NCBI GenBank assembly: GCA_002167745.1 | Contig: NHCB01000015.1 | Coordinates: 43,726-107,725 of the forward strand | DNA length: 64,000 bases | Origin: Betaproteobacteria bacterium TMED22 | GTDB lineage: Bacteria; Pseudomonadota; Gammaproteobacteria; Burkholderiales; Eutrophovitaceae | Reading direction: 5' to 3' | In this document: positions 8,545-18,491 of the stretch, one piece after another | Position numbering within the stretch: position 1 is the first letter of the stretch | How the letters are laid out: each line of letters begins with the position of its first letter | Program-made: the position numbers and the translations under genes | Notes under the pieces: model-generated | Told to the model about the DNA's origin: nothing | Database searches by the model: none | The model's input: the letters and a program-made list of their open reading frames with translations, nothing else

Positions 8545-9354
8545 ATGGCTGCAGAGAATTCAGCAGAACGCATTGTTGATGAGACAGTGCTACTGAGGAC
8601 GGACAGTGACGGTGTCGCCACTCTCACACTGAATCGTCCTGATGCTTACAACGCGCTTTCTGAAGAATTATTGGCAGCACTGCAAACCGAATTAAACGCC
8701 ATATGTAACGATTCAGCAGTTCGTGTTGTAGTCCTTGAAGGCAACGGTTCGGCATTTTGTGCTGGACACGATTTGAAGCAAATGCGTGCGAATCCATCCA
8801 GAGAATATTACGATTCATTGTTTAACACTTGCAGTCAGTTCATGCTAACGCTCATGCGGATTCCTCAACCGGTAATCGCCAAAGTGCATGGTATTGCGAC
8901 TGCTGCAGGCTGCCAACTTGTAGGAACTTGTGATCTCGCTATTGCATCTGACAAAGCACAGTTCGCCACGTCTGGGATAAACTACGGTTTATTTTGTTCA
9001 ACACCTGCCGTTGCTGTCTCGCGAAACATTCATCGGAAAAAAGCGGCTGAGCTCCTGTTCACCGGAGAGTTCATTGATGCGAGTACAGCTGAATCTCTCG
9101 GCTTAATCAATAAGTCTGTTGCTGCAGAAAACTTAGATGCAGCAGTGCTTGAGATGGCTGAATCAATCATCCGTAAGTCGGCCATTGCCGTTGCGACAGG
9201 TAAAAGAATGCTTTACCGGCAAATGGAAATGGGCATTGATGATGCGTATAAATTTGCTGCGGAAACTATGGCTTGCAATATGATGGCATTTGATGCTGGC
9301 GAAGGAATAGACGCCTTCATTGAAAAACGTTCAGCGAACTGGAAACACGTCTAA
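8545..9354 (+). CDS. ECHDC3-like enoyl-CoA hydratase/isomerase family protein
   Basis: This 269-residue crotonase-fold protein closely resembles ECHDC3: GIATAAGCQLV-x-TCDLAIASDKAQFAT and INYGLFCSTP-x-VA-x-SR. The oxyanion-hole segment is present (SAFCAGHDLKQM, residues 69-80). The two glutamates that catalyse hydration in true enoyl-CoA hydratase are absent: the position of the first is Q124 and of the second is G144. It therefore probably binds an acyl-CoA but is not a standard hydratase. ATG 8545 has AGGAGAAGGA just upstream. It is monocistronic and converges on the phosphatidyltransferase gene with no gap. The true reaction is unknown. Confidence 0.88.
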   Translation: MAAENSAERIVDETVLLRTDSDGVATLTLNRPDAYNALSEELLAALQTELNAICNDSAVRVVVLEGNGSAFCAGHDLKQMRANPSREYYDSLFNTCSQFMLTLMRIPQPVIAKVHGIATAAGCQLVGTCDLAIASDKAQFATSGINYGLFCSTPAVAVSRNIHRKKAAELLFTGEFIDASTAESLGLINKSVAAENLDAAVLEMAESIIRKSAIAVATGKRMLYRQMEMGIDDAYKFAAETMACNMMAFDAGEGIDAFIEKRSANWKHV

Positions 9355-9897
9355 TTAAACCGTTCTTTCGGCGCGAATGCGACGCCACTCAAGACAATAT
9401 ACGACACTAGTAATACACAGCGTACCTAGCAAAATAAGCCAAATCAGATGAGCCAGCCATTTGCCGGAAAAGAGACCGGCGGCCTGTCCTATGGCAAGAC
9501 CAATAGCTAAAAATGCGAGGAATGCATGGAATTTCCCCCATGAGTTAGGCGCGACAGGGGTCTCCCTCAGTTTGCCGTCGAGCAACCCTACACTTAACAT
9601 GACAATATCTCTTAACACGAGTGGCACTCCGATCCACATCGCCAGGAGGCCATCCCACGCGAGCATAGACGCAGACGTAATAACCAATAGCTTATCGGCC
9701 ACCGGATCAAGTAATACTCCTGCTGTGGAAATCGCATTAAATCGGCGAGCAATATAACCATCTAGGCCATCCGATAAACCTAAGCCTAAAAAGATCCAAA
9801 ACGCGAGTTGATAATCATGACTAGACAATAGAATCGCAAGCAAGGGGACAGACAGTAGTCGTCCAAGAGTAATGGCATTCGGAAGTGCACTAATCAT
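9355..9897 (-). CDS. CDP-alcohol phosphatidyltransferase family protein
   Basis: This 180-residue membrane protein carries the complete CDP-alcohol phosphatidyltransferase signature D-G-x-DG-x-x-AR-x8-G-x3-D-x3-D (SDGLDGYIARR, then G-V-L-LDPVAD). The family condenses CDP-diacylglycerol with an alcohol acceptor. Size and the NAITLGR opening suggest a PgsA-like phosphatidylglycerophosphate synthase or cardiolipin-synthase-like member; which cannot be told from sequence. About five hydrophobic helices are seen. I use ATG 9897 because AGGAG lies 7 bases upstream; a TTG eight codons earlier overlaps that site. Confidence 0.85.
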   Translation of the reverse strand: MISALPNAITLGRLLSVPLLAILLSSHDYQLAFWIFLGLGLSDGLDGYIARRFNAISTAGVLLDPVADKLLVITSASMLAWDGLLAMWIGVPLVLRDIVMLSVGLLDGKLRETPVAPNSWGKFHAFLAFLAIGLAIGQAAGLFSGKWLAHLIWLILLGTLCITSVVYCLEWRRIRAERTV

Positions 9898-9990
9898 CGC
9901 GACTCCTAAATAACAACGCAAACAATCACGCCTAAACAGGGCTAGATACTTATCCTATTCGCCTGAATGTATCCCCAGTCAATCCCAGAA

Positions 9991-11901
9991 TCAAGTGTTT
10001 TGCGATAAATCTAGAATCAAGTTATTTAACTTACCCACAAACGTCGCTGGATCTTCCAATGTTCCACCATCGGCTAACATGGCTTGATCCAAGACAATAG
10101 AGCTCCAGTCCGAGAAACGACCTTCATCTTTTTCACCTGCCATTTTCTTTACGATAGGGTGATTGACGTTAATCTCTAGAATCGGCTCAATAGCAGGCAC
10201 CTCCTGCCCCGCTGCCTTGAGCATTCGCGATAAATTCATACTCATCTCATCTTCATCTGACACCAAACATGATGGAGAGTCTACGAGTCGATTTGATACA
10301 CGGACGTCCTTGACCTTACCGGCTAATGATTTCTTAATTCGGTCAATCAAATCGCTACTTTCCGAACTATCCTCATCTTTCTTAGCCTCTGCAGCATCAT
10401 CAATTGAGCCTAAGTCGAGAGAACCTTTAGCCACCGATACGAGTTTTTTACCATCGAATTCCTGAAGATTAGACACAGCCCATTCATCGACACGATCAGA
10501 AAGCAAAAGAACTTCAATATCTTTTTTCTTAAATATTTCGAGATGAGGACTTGATTTCGCTGCAGCATGAGTCTCTGCAGTAATATAGTAGATCTTATCC
10601 TGGCCCTCTTTCATGCGACCGATATAATCGTGCAACGCCACCACTTGATTAGCGTCACTGTCTGCGGTACTTGAGAACCGCAATAATTTAGCGATACGCT
10701 CTTTGTTGCTCCAATCTTCTCCGACTCCTTCTTTAAGCACAGAACCAAATTCAGTCCAAAAAGTCGTGAACTTGTCTTGCTGATTTTCAGCCATGTCTTC
10801 GATCATGCCTAACACCCGATTGACGCATCCCTTACGAATCGCCTCGACATCTCTAGATTCCTGCAATATCTCCCGCGACACATTTAACGGCAAGTCTGCA
10901 GAGTCCACAACACCTTTAACAAACCGAAGATAGCCTGGCAATAGTTGTTCCGCGTCCTCCATAATAAATACGCGACGAACGTATAACTTCAATCCACGCT
11001 TATGCTCTCTATTCCATAGATCATATGGCGCCTTACTTGGCACGTACAACAGTTGGGTGTATTCACTTTTACCTTCTACTCGAGCGTGAGCCCAAGCTAA
11101 AGGATTCTCCGTATCATGGGAAATATGCTTGTAAAAATCCTGATATTGCTCGTCTGTGACTTCACTCTTTGGTCGCGCCCATATTGCTGAAGCTTGGTTG
11201 ATCTGATCAGACTCGTCTTGAAGGACATATTTACTTTCTTTCTCATCCCACTCTTCTTTCCGCATGAAAATCGGAAGATTAATATGGTCAGAATAACGCT
11301 GAGCGATTGTTTTAAGACGATACCCCTCTAGTAAGTCATCCTCATCCGGCCTCAAATGAAGAATGATTTGCGTACCCCGGCTGTTTTTTGGAACAGTTTC
11401 AACTGTAAAATCGCCCTCCCCCGCAGACTCCCAACAAACTGCTTCGGACTCCGGCAATCCTGCTCGTCGTGAGATTAACGTCACTTTATCCGCCACGATA
11501 AATGATGAATAAAATCCCACCCCGAATTGCCCAATCAGTGTGGCATCTTGCGCCTGATCTCCGGTAAGTTGATTAAAAAATTCTTTCGTCCCAGATTTAG
11601 CAATCGTTCCGATATTCTGAATCACTTCATCTCGAGACATTCCGATTCCATTATCTGAGATGGAAACGGTTCGTTTTTCTCGATCAACAGAGATATCTAT
11701 TTTAAGATCGGCATCATCACCCATGAGCGAAGCATCCGTGAGTGATTCAAATCGAAGCTTATCGCACGCGTCGGAAGCGTTTGAAATAAGCTCCCTTAGA
11801 AAGATTTCCTTGTTGGAATACAAGGAGTGAATCATAAGTTTTAATAGCTGACTTACTTCGGTTTGAAACCCGAGCGTTTCCTTTAAAACAGAATCTGACA
11901 T
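9991..11901 (-). CDS. htpG: Molecular chaperone HtpG (Hsp90)
   Basis: This 636-residue protein is bacterial Hsp90, an ATP-dependent cytosolic chaperone that remodels late folding intermediates and works with DnaK. The GHKL ATPase domain is complete: E37 in [18 protein letters not shown] at 83-88 and GQFGVGFYS at 124-132. The middle domain has G[14 protein letters not shown] with the catalytic arginine, and the C-terminal dimerisation domain is present. Length is normal. GGAG lies upstream of ATG 11901. A near-consensus heat-shock promoter precedes the gene at 11948-11975, so it is probably transcribed alone from a sigma-32 promoter, away from the nuo operon's tail. Confidence 0.97.
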   Translation of the reverse strand: MSDSVLKETLGFQTEVSQLLKLMIHSLYSNKEIFLRELISNASDACDKLRFESLTDASLMGDDADLKIDISVDREKRTVSISDNGIGMSRDEVIQNIGTIAKSGTKEFFNQLTGDQAQDATLIGQFGVGFYSSFIVADKVTLISRRAGLPESEAVCWESAGEGDFTVETVPKNSRGTQIILHLRPDEDDLLEGYRLKTIAQRYSDHINLPIFMRKEEWDEKESKYVLQDESDQINQASAIWARPKSEVTDEQYQDFYKHISHDTENPLAWAHARVEGKSEYTQLLYVPSKAPYDLWNREHKRGLKLYVRRVFIMEDAEQLLPGYLRFVKGVVDSADLPLNVSREILQESRDVEAIRKGCVNRVLGMIEDMAENQQDKFTTFWTEFGSVLKEGVGEDWSNKERIAKLLRFSSTADSDANQVVALHDYIGRMKEGQDKIYYITAETHAAAKSSPHLEIFKKKDIEVLLLSDRVDEWAVSNLQEFDGKKLVSVAKGSLDLGSIDDAAEAKKDEDSSESSDLIDRIKKSLAGKVKDVRVSNRLVDSPSCLVSDEDEMSMNLSRMLKAAGQEVPAIEPILEINVNHPIVKKMAGEKDEGRFSDWSSIVLDQAMLADGGTLEDPATFVGKLNNLILDLSQNT

Positions 11902-11947
11902 TGAATCTCACTCCATTAAAATAAATTATGTACTTTATAGACAATCG

Positions 11948-11975
11948 AGATGGGGGCAAGAATACAGAATTCAAG
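11948..11975 (-). promoter_or_regulatory. Sigma-32 heat-shock promoter of htpG
   Basis: On the minus strand CTTGAA (11975-11970) is followed after 14 bases by CCCCATCT (11955-11948). This matches the sigma-32 (RpoH) consensus CTTGAA-N13-17-CCCCATNT at every defined position. It lies about 45 bases before the htpG start codon, the right place for its promoter. Confidence 0.85.
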
Positions 11976-12009
11976 CCCTATGAAGCCCCTTGGACTTAGT
12001 TTGCAGTTT

Positions 12010-12558
12010 CTAAACAGATTTTTTAAGGAATTGCTCAGTCCATAACAAGGCGATAATAGTTTTCGCATCCTGTATCTGCGCATTGAGAGCCTGTTGCAAC
12101 AATCTCCCCTTAGGTACTTTAGAGGTCTCCAAAAATTCCTCGTCATCCAATTTTTGCTCGCAATACGTCAAGTCGCGCGCTAAGTAGACGTATATCAACT
12201 CATCAGAGTAACCGATACATGGCATTAAGCTCCCAATAAAATCCCAACGGAGAGCTTCATAACCTGTTTCCTCCAGCAGCTCTCTTTGCGCCGCAATTTC
12301 CGGGTCTTCTTTTTTATCGATTTTTCCAGCAGGCAGTTCAAGCATGTGCTGTTTGACTGGGTAGCGATACTGTCTCTCGACTAATACCGTTCCATCTTCA
12401 AACAAGGGGACAATGACCGATGCTCCAGGATGAACCACGTACTCTCGGGTTGCCTCAGCACCGCTGGGTAACGTTACCGCATCCTCGCGCAGGTTAAGCA
12501 TTTTTCCGGTGTAGACTAACCGAGAATTAAGCTGCTTTTCAGTGAAGTCTTGAGCCAT
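12010..12558 (-). CDS. NUDIX hydrolase, ADP-ribose pyrophosphatase-like
   Basis: This 182-residue protein carries a complete Nudix box at residues 78-100 (G-x5-E-x7-RELLEE-x-G), preceded by LELPAGK, the pattern of the ADP-ribose pyrophosphatase (NudF-like) group, which cleaves ADP-ribose and related nucleoside diphosphate sugars to AMP. Catalytic glutamates in REL-x-EE are present. It starts three bases after the nuoN stop, so it is the last cistron of the complex I operon. A nudix gene next to nuoN is known in several beta- and gammaproteobacteria; a link to NAD(H)-derived ADP-ribose is plausible but inferred. Confidence 0.87.
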   Translation of the reverse strand: MAQDFTEKQLNSRLVYTGKMLNLREDAVTLPSGAEATREYVVHPGASVIVPLFEDGTVLVERQYRYPVKQHMLELPAGKIDKKEDPEIAAQRELLEETGYEALRWDFIGSLMPCIGYSDELIYVYLARDLTYCEQKLDDEEFLETSKVPKGRLLQQALNAQIQDAKTIIALLWTEQFLKKSV

Positions 12559-12561
12559 TAA

Positions 12562-14022
12562 TCAAAAAGTTCTAACCGAACTCTCGATGAGTGATTGACA
12601 AAGAGCAAGCAACCACCCAGGAAATAGACCCAACCCAAGTAATAACAACCCATTTACACCAAATATGGCCAGCCCTGTCCGATAAGTCACCGCGTTATCT
12701 AATGGCTCCGTCGCGTCGAAATACATGATTTTTACGACCCTCAGATAGTAGAATGCTCCGATCAGAGATGACATAACAGCAAGCACAGCAAGTCCCACAT
12801 AACCTGAATCTACAATCGCCTGGATTACAAAGAGCTTCGACCAAAAACCTATCGTAGGCGGTATCCCCGCCATGGAGAATAAAATAATCATTAAGAGAAA
12901 AGCACACCAAGGATTGCTTTGGCTCAGACCGCTCAAGTCGCTCAGCTCCTCTGCCTCAAAGCCATCTCGAGATAACAACACAATTACCCCAAACCCACCC
13001 AACGCCATCAAAACATATGTCAAGACATAGAACAGTGAGGCACTATAGCCGGTAATAGAGCCGGTCATGAACCCAACCAGCAGAAATCCCATATGAGCTA
13101 TAGTTGAATAAGCTAACATTCGCTTAAAGTTCGTTTGCGCGATGGCTACGACGTTGCCAATCACTAGGGATGCGACCGCGAGAACGGTAAGCATTTGACT
13201 CCAATCCTGCTGTAACGATGGATGCCCTAACGCTTCAGCGAGCAAACGTAATACAAAAGCGAAGGCTGCAATTTTTGGTGCGGTCGCTATCAACAACGTC
13301 ACTGAAGTAGGGGAACCTTGATAAACGTCGGGCACCCACATATGGAACGGCACAGCTCCGAGCTTAAATCCAATACCAACGATCAAGAAGACCACCCCAA
13401 GCCGAAGTAAAGTTTCGTCGGCATCATTCGCAAGAATCGAAGATACAATCGCCTCAATATTCAAATTACCAGTCGCGCCATAAATCATCGACATCCCATA
13501 GAGCAACATACCAGAAGCTATAGCCCCTAAAATAAAGTACTTAATAGCAGCCTCAGAACTGCGTGCAGAATCACGCTGAAGCGCAACCATCGCATACAAA
13601 CTTAAACTTAAAAGCTCAAGACCCAGGTATAGACTCAGTAAATGATTAGATGAGATCATCACCATCATTCCCAAAGCAGCAAATAATGTCAGGGAAAAGT
13701 ACTCGCCTCGATGAAGCCCTCGAGATTGCAAATAGTTTTTAGAATAAACGAGACCGACCGCAATGAGTACGCATAAAAATGATTTTAAGGCCGCGCCAAG
13801 CGCATCTGAAACGATCAACCCGTTCATAATCACGTTTGGCTCTGCGTCATAAAAAACCCATGGCAAGATGCTCGTCAGAATTAGAACTATCAAAGACAAG
13901 AAAAATGTAACGTCACGCCGCTGCTCACTTAAAAATAAGTCGAGTAACAAAATAACACTCACCCCAATGAGTAGAAATATTTCGGGTACAAGCGTATATA
14001 AATCTAATAATTGAAAGTCCAT
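12562..14022 (-). CDS. nuoN: NADH-quinone oxidoreductase subunit N
   Basis: This 486-residue polytopic membrane protein is an antiporter-like proton-pumping subunit of complex I. It has about 14 hydrophobic segments and the family motifs SSNHLLSLYLGLELLSLSLY (with the conserved TM5 glutamate), KYFILGA, GFKLGAVPFH with the TM7 lysine, and NFKRMLAYSTIAHMGF. Length matches E. coli NuoN. It is cistron 14 of the nuo operon, 36 bases after nuoM, and is followed at once by the NUDIX gene. Confidence 0.96.
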   Translation of the reverse strand: MDFQLLDLYTLVPEIFLLIGVSVILLLDLFLSEQRRDVTFFLSLIVLILTSILPWVFYDAEPNVIMNGLIVSDALGAALKSFLCVLIAVGLVYSKNYLQSRGLHRGEYFSLTLFAALGMMVMISSNHLLSLYLGLELLSLSLYAMVALQRDSARSSEAAIKYFILGAIASGMLLYGMSMIYGATGNLNIEAIVSSILANDADETLLRLGVVFLIVGIGFKLGAVPFHMWVPDVYQGSPTSVTLLIATAPKIAAFAFVLRLLAEALGHPSLQQDWSQMLTVLAVASLVIGNVVAIAQTNFKRMLAYSTIAHMGFLLVGFMTGSITGYSASLFYVLTYVLMALGGFGVIVLLSRDGFEAEELSDLSGLSQSNPWCAFLLMIILFSMAGIPPTIGFWSKLFVIQAIVDSGYVGLAVLAVMSSLIGAFYYLRVVKIMYFDATEPLDNAVTYRTGLAIFGVNGLLLLGLGLFPGWLLALCQSLIESSVRTF

Positions 14023-14058
14023 GTATGGCGTATATATCTATTAAATTCGACTGCTCTA

Positions 14059-15546
14059 TTAGTTCTTAGTTACTGAGGTAAGCTCTAAAATTGTAGCCAC
14101 CGACACTCCGATCAACTCTGTAAACGGTTTGGGATAAAGCCCTACCCCAATAACTATTAACGCTAAAACAAATAACATAGTGAATTCGCGGACATTAAGA
14201 TCCTTCAATCCCGCTACTTTCTCACTTCCTACATCCCCAAATACCACCCTCTTATACATCCACAGTGTGTACGCAGCGCCCAGTATAAGCGTCATTGCCG
14301 CAGCGAATGCAAACCAAAAGTTACTGGCCATTGCACCCATGATGACAAGAAACTCGCCAACGAACCCGCTTGTCCCCGGTAAGCCTGCGTTCGCCATCGC
14401 AAAAACTAGAAAAAGTGCTGCAAACATCGGCATCGAATTAACTACCCCACCGTAATCTGCTATTTCTCGTGAGTGCAACCGATCGTATAAAACACCAACA
14501 CACAGGAATAAGGCTGCCGAGATAAATCCATGTGACACCATTTGGATAACCGCTCCTTGCATACCTTCAGAATTAAATATGAAAATACCGAGCGTAACAA
14601 ACCCCATATGGGAAATAGACGAATACGCAATTAGCTTTTTCATATCCCTTTGAATGAGCGCCACGAAACCAATATATACGATCGCGATTAAAGAAAGAGC
14701 GATCACAAATGGGGCTAACTGCTGCGCAGCGTCCGGCACGATGGGCAATGAAAGTCGTAAAAATCCATACCCTCCCAGCTTCAACATTACAGCTGCCAGT
14801 ACAACAGATCCTCCAGTAGGCGCTTCAACGTGCGCATCTGGCAACCAAGTATGAACTGGCCACATAGGAATCTTGACCGCAAACGCCGCGAAGAGCGCAA
14901 GAAATATCATTACTTGAACACTTTGCGGAATCGAAGTCGCATAAAAGTCCGAAATGGCAAAACTACTGCCACTAGCTCTGTACAAGTAGATTAGCGCTAC
15001 TAGCGTTAACAGTGAGCCCGCAAGCGTATAAAGAAAAAATTTAACCGCTGCATAAACTCGATTGGGGCCACCCCACACGCCGATAATAAGAAACATTGGA
15101 ATAAGGGTGGCTTCAAAAAAGACATAAAACAACATTGCGTCGAGGGAACAAAAAACTCCGTTGATCATGCCAGAGAGAATCAAGAATGCAGCATAATAAT
15201 GAGAAACTCTCTTTGTAATGACTTCCCAGCCAGCGACAACAACAAATATTGTAGTCACCACATTTAATAAAATAAGAATCAGTGATATCCCATCTATCCC
15301 GAGATGGTAATTAATATTAAATGTATCGATCCAAGGCAAAAACTCCACAAATTGAAAGGCAGTCTCCGAACGATCAAACTGCAGCCATAGGGGAATGACA
15401 ACCAACGCTCCAAGGATAGAGCCCAGCAAAGATAACCACTTAGTTATAACCTCTCTGCCCTCTCCACCAACGGCCAGCACAAGGATGCCGAAGACTATAG
15501 GCAACCAAATAATGAGCGACAGAGAACCGGTAGTGTTAGTCAACAT
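14059..15546 (-). CDS. nuoM: NADH-quinone oxidoreductase subunit M
   Basis: This 495-residue membrane protein is the second antiporter-like pump of complex I. Conserved features are DGISL, the TM5 glutamate in FFEATLIPMFLIIG-x-WGG, KFFLYTLAGS, the TM7 lysine in AVKIPMWP-x-HTWLPDAHVEAPT, and KLIAYSSISHMGF. About 14 hydrophobic segments span the protein. It follows nuoL with a 9-base gap. The ribosome binding site is weak, an A-rich stretch before ATG 15546, so coupling to nuoL translation is likely. Confidence 0.97.
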   Translation of the reverse strand: MLTNTTGSLSLIIWLPIVFGILVLAVGGEGREVITKWLSLLGSILGALVVIPLWLQFDRSETAFQFVEFLPWIDTFNINYHLGIDGISLILILLNVVTTIFVVVAGWEVITKRVSHYYAAFLILSGMINGVFCSLDAMLFYVFFEATLIPMFLIIGVWGGPNRVYAAVKFFLYTLAGSLLTLVALIYLYRASGSSFAISDFYATSIPQSVQVMIFLALFAAFAVKIPMWPVHTWLPDAHVEAPTGGSVVLAAVMLKLGGYGFLRLSLPIVPDAAQQLAPFVIALSLIAIVYIGFVALIQRDMKKLIAYSSISHMGFVTLGIFIFNSEGMQGAVIQMVSHGFISAALFLCVGVLYDRLHSREIADYGGVVNSMPMFAALFLVFAMANAGLPGTSGFVGEFLVIMGAMASNFWFAFAAAMTLILGAAYTLWMYKRVVFGDVGSEKVAGLKDLNVREFTMLFVLALIVIGVGLYPKPFTELIGVSVATILELTSVTKN

Positions 15547-15555
15547 ATTTTCTTT

Positions 15556-17529
15556 TTATTTTCCGAAGAGCCAGAATGTGACTAGACCAAAGGCTCCTAA
15601 TATCATTACAAATGCATAATGAGAGACAAAACCCGTTTGCATACGACGAAGTAAGATCCCCGTCATACCTACTAACTTTGCCGATCCATTGACTAACAAA
15701 CCATCAATGATTTTTTGATCGCCCAATCGCCACAGTAAACCACCCAGTGACCTCGACCCCAATGCAAAGCACCATTCATTGAATTTATCTAAAAAGTACT
15801 TCTCTTCAAGTAACCGTGTAATCGGAGCAAACACTGAGAGTCTTGCTCTCGCGCGATGCGAATAAAGAAAAAGAAACCAAGCTACGAAGACCCCACCCAG
15901 CGCTAACCAGAAAGGCAATGTTTGGAATCCGTGCAGCCCCATGGCCAACCAACCGTGGAAATGCTCTCCAAATTTTTCGACCACATCATGAGAACTTAAA
16001 ACAAATATAACGTCATCAAAATAACCTCCAAAGAGAATAGACTCGATCGAGATTGCTCCGCTGACTATTGAAAGAACCGCTAAAACGACCAGAGGCATCC
16101 AGACAACCATTGGTGATTCATGAGGATCGTGGTGTTGGTGTCCAGCATGATCATGCTGACCCGAACCGCCGCGGTATTCACCTTCAAATACCAAAAAATA
16201 CATCCGAAAACTATAAAGTGCAGTAATAAAAACCCCGATCAAAACTGCGGCATATGCAAATCCTGAACCCGGGATGGTAGACAAATGTACGGCCTCAATG
16301 ATGCTATCTTTTGAATAGAAGCCCGAGAAAAAGGGAAATCCAATTAATGCCAATGACCCGATTAAAGACACCAACCACGTGATGGGCATTTTACGTCTTA
16401 GACCACCCATGTATCGCATATCTTGTTGATGATGCATTCCGATAATCACGGACCCCGCCGCGAGAAAGAGTAATGCTTTAAAAAACGCATGCGTCATCAA
16501 ATGAAACATCGCGGCAGAATATGCAGACACACCTAGAGCAACGGTCATATATCCCAGCTGCGATAATGTTGAATATGCAACGACCCGCTTGATATCGTTT
16601 TGCACCAAACCCAGAAGTCCCATAAAAAGAGCAGTGATAGAACCAATCACCAACACAAAGGAAAGCGCTGCCTCTGAATACTCAAACAAGGGAGACATAC
16701 GTGCGACCATAAATATGCCTGCTGTCACCATCGTTGCCGCGTGAATTAATGCAGAAATTGGTGTCGGGCCCTCCATTGAATCAGGCAGCCATACGTGGAG
16801 CGGGAATTGAGCCGATTTACCCATCGCCCCTACGAATAAACAAATACAAATAACCGTAACCAACGACCATCCAACCCCATTAAATAATTCAATTTGTTGG
16901 TTAGCTAAATTCTCACTTTGATCAAATACAGCAGCATAATCGAGGCTCCCCGCGTAATGCAGCACCAATGCGATTCCTAGGAGAAATCCAAAGTCGCCCA
17001 CACGGTTAACAAGAAATGCCTTGAGGTTTGCGTATATCGCAGAATCTTTTTTATACCAAAACCCAATAAGCAAATAGGAAACCAACCCAACCGCCTCCCA
17101 ACCAAAAAACAACTGAAGGAAATTGTTACTCATAACCAGCATGAGCATGGCAAACGTAAATAAGGATATGTAGCTGAAGAATCTTTGATAACCAGGATCT
17201 TCCCTCATGTAGCCGATGGTGTATATGTGCACCATAAGTGACACGCTTGTGACGACAATCATCATGAGCGCGGACAAACGATCAATCAAGAATCCTACCT
17301 CAAAACTCACATCACCAATCAATGCCCAGGTATAAACAGTGCCATTGAAAACATGACCACCTAGAACGTCTCTGAAGATTATTAATGACGTGATCAAAGA
17401 GACTGTGACGCCTACAATGGTTACAGTGTGCGAGCCAGTCCGACCCATCTGCCTCCCCAAAAAACCCGCCAATAACGCGCCGAAAAGAGGAGACAGCGCT
17501 GCTAGGAGATATAAATTCATACTTGTCAT
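15556..17529 (-). CDS. nuoL: NADH-quinone oxidoreductase subunit L
   Basis: This 657-residue protein is the distal proton-pumping subunit of complex I, with the extra C-terminal lateral helix region expected of NuoL. Motifs include FGWEAVGLVSYLLIGFW (TM5 glutamate), KAFLVNRVGDFGF, GKSAQFPLHVWLPDSMEGPTP (TM7 lysine), and DIKRVVAYSTLSQLGYM. A histidine-rich loop with HDHAGHQHHDPHE lies around residues 458-470. ATG 17529 follows the nuoK stop by 7 bases; an in-frame ATG at 17520 is an alternative start. Confidence 0.97.
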   Translation of the reverse strand: MTSMNLYLLAALSPLFGALLAGFLGRQMGRTGSHTVTIVGVTVSLITSLIIFRDVLGGHVFNGTVYTWALIGDVSFEVGFLIDRLSALMMIVVTSVSLMVHIYTIGYMREDPGYQRFFSYISLFTFAMLMLVMSNNFLQLFFGWEAVGLVSYLLIGFWYKKDSAIYANLKAFLVNRVGDFGFLLGIALVLHYAGSLDYAAVFDQSENLANQQIELFNGVGWSLVTVICICLFVGAMGKSAQFPLHVWLPDSMEGPTPISALIHAATMVTAGIFMVARMSPLFEYSEAALSFVLVIGSITALFMGLLGLVQNDIKRVVAYSTLSQLGYMTVALGVSAYSAAMFHLMTHAFFKALLFLAAGSVIIGMHHQQDMRYMGGLRRKMPITWLVSLIGSLALIGFPFFSGFYSKDSIIEAVHLSTIPGSGFAYAAVLIGVFITALYSFRMYFLVFEGEYRGGSGQHDHAGHQHHDPHESPMVVWMPLVVLAVLSIVSGAISIESILFGGYFDDVIFVLSSHDVVEKFGEHFHGWLAMGLHGFQTLPFWLALGGVFVAWFLFLYSHRARARLSVFAPITRLLEEKYFLDKFNEWCFALGSRSLGGLLWRLGDQKIIDGLLVNGSAKLVGMTGILLRRMQTGFVSHYAFVMILGAFGLVTFWLFGK

Positions 17530-17536
17530 AAGGCCA

Positions 17537-17842
17537 TTAGCCTCTCATCTCGCCAATGTCATCAACGTTAATTGTTTTGAGATTTCTAAATAAAACAACC
17601 AAAATGGCGAGTCCAATCGCCGCTTCAGCTGCAGCTACAGTCAGAATAAAAAAAACAAAAATTTGACCCGATAGATCGCCCAAATAATGTGAGAAGGCCA
17701 CAAAGTTGATGTTAACTGCGAGTAACATTAACTCAATAGACATGAGGATAATAATGATGTTTTTACGATTCAAAAATATACCAGCAATGCTGATTGAGAA
17801 AAGAATGGCAGCTAAAACCAGATAATGAGACAGAGTAATCAC
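17537..17842 (-). CDS. nuoK: NADH-quinone oxidoreductase subunit K
   Basis: This 101-residue subunit has three transmembrane helices and belongs to the proton-translocating membrane arm of complex I. The conserved membrane glutamates are visible in [11 protein letters not shown] (TM2) and [11 protein letters not shown] (TM3). The GTG start at 17842 overlaps the nuoJ stop codon in a GTGA tetranucleotide, so the two are translationally coupled. Confidence 0.96.
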   Translation of the reverse strand: MITLSHYLVLAAILFSISIAGIFLNRKNIIIILMSIELMLLAVNINFVAFSHYLGDLSGQIFVFFILTVAAAEAAIGLAILVVLFRNLKTINVDDIGEMRG

Positions 17843-18456
17843 GAAGGATCCTCTCGACGTCCACCTTCTGTCGGCATTGACACGATTTTCAAGCGATTCT
17901 CTCGGTTCGCTGAGAATTGCTCATCTGTGCTCACGAGCTTCATATCCTTACGACGCCTAAGCGTTAAGGCAATAGCAGCGACAATAGCTACGAGTAATAT
18001 CACCGCCGCCAACTCAAAAGCGTATAAATACTCCGTGTATAACAGACGTCCTAATTGGAGCGTATTACCCTCAACCGTAATCGCTGCTGGAACCTCTAGA
18101 GGCTTACTAAACGAAACGCGGCCGCCGATCAACACAATCAACTCGGCCAGAAAAATTCCAGACACAACTAACGCTGGTAACAAATAATTCCAGTACCCTT
18201 CCCTCATTCGATTCAAATTAATGTCTAACATCATCACAACAAATAAGAAAAGAACCATAACGGCGCCGACATAAACCAATATGAGGGAAATAGCCAAAAA
18301 CTCTGCCTCGAGCATTAACCAGATACCTGCTGCCGTAAAAAAGGCTAGAACCAAAGACAAAGCTGCATGGACTGGGTTTCTGGAAAATATGACGCTTAGC
18401 GCAGCCCCAATTAACACTGTAGCAAACATATAGAAAGAAAAATTTTCAAAGCTCAT
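17839..18456 (-). CDS. nuoJ: NADH-quinone oxidoreductase subunit J
   Basis: This 205-residue subunit has five hydrophobic helices, with the [14 protein letters not shown] opening after TM1 and the pi-bulge helix [18 protein letters not shown], both hallmarks of NuoJ/ND6. It helps transmit conformational change from the quinone site to the antiporters. The polar C-terminal tail (about 165-205) is of usual length for the family. It overlaps nuoK by four bases. Confidence 0.96.
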   Translation of the reverse strand: MSFENFSFYMFATVLIGAALSVIFSRNPVHAALSLVLAFFTAAGIWLMLEAEFLAISLILVYVGAVMVLFLFVVMMLDINLNRMREGYWNYLLPALVVSGIFLAELIVLIGGRVSFSKPLEVPAAITVEGNTLQLGRLLYTEYLYAFELAAVILLVAIVAAIALTLRRRKDMKLVSTDEQFSANRENRLKIVSMPTEGGRREDPS

Positions 18457-18491
18457 TACGTTTGTATTTATTTTTTATTAATCTAAGATGT

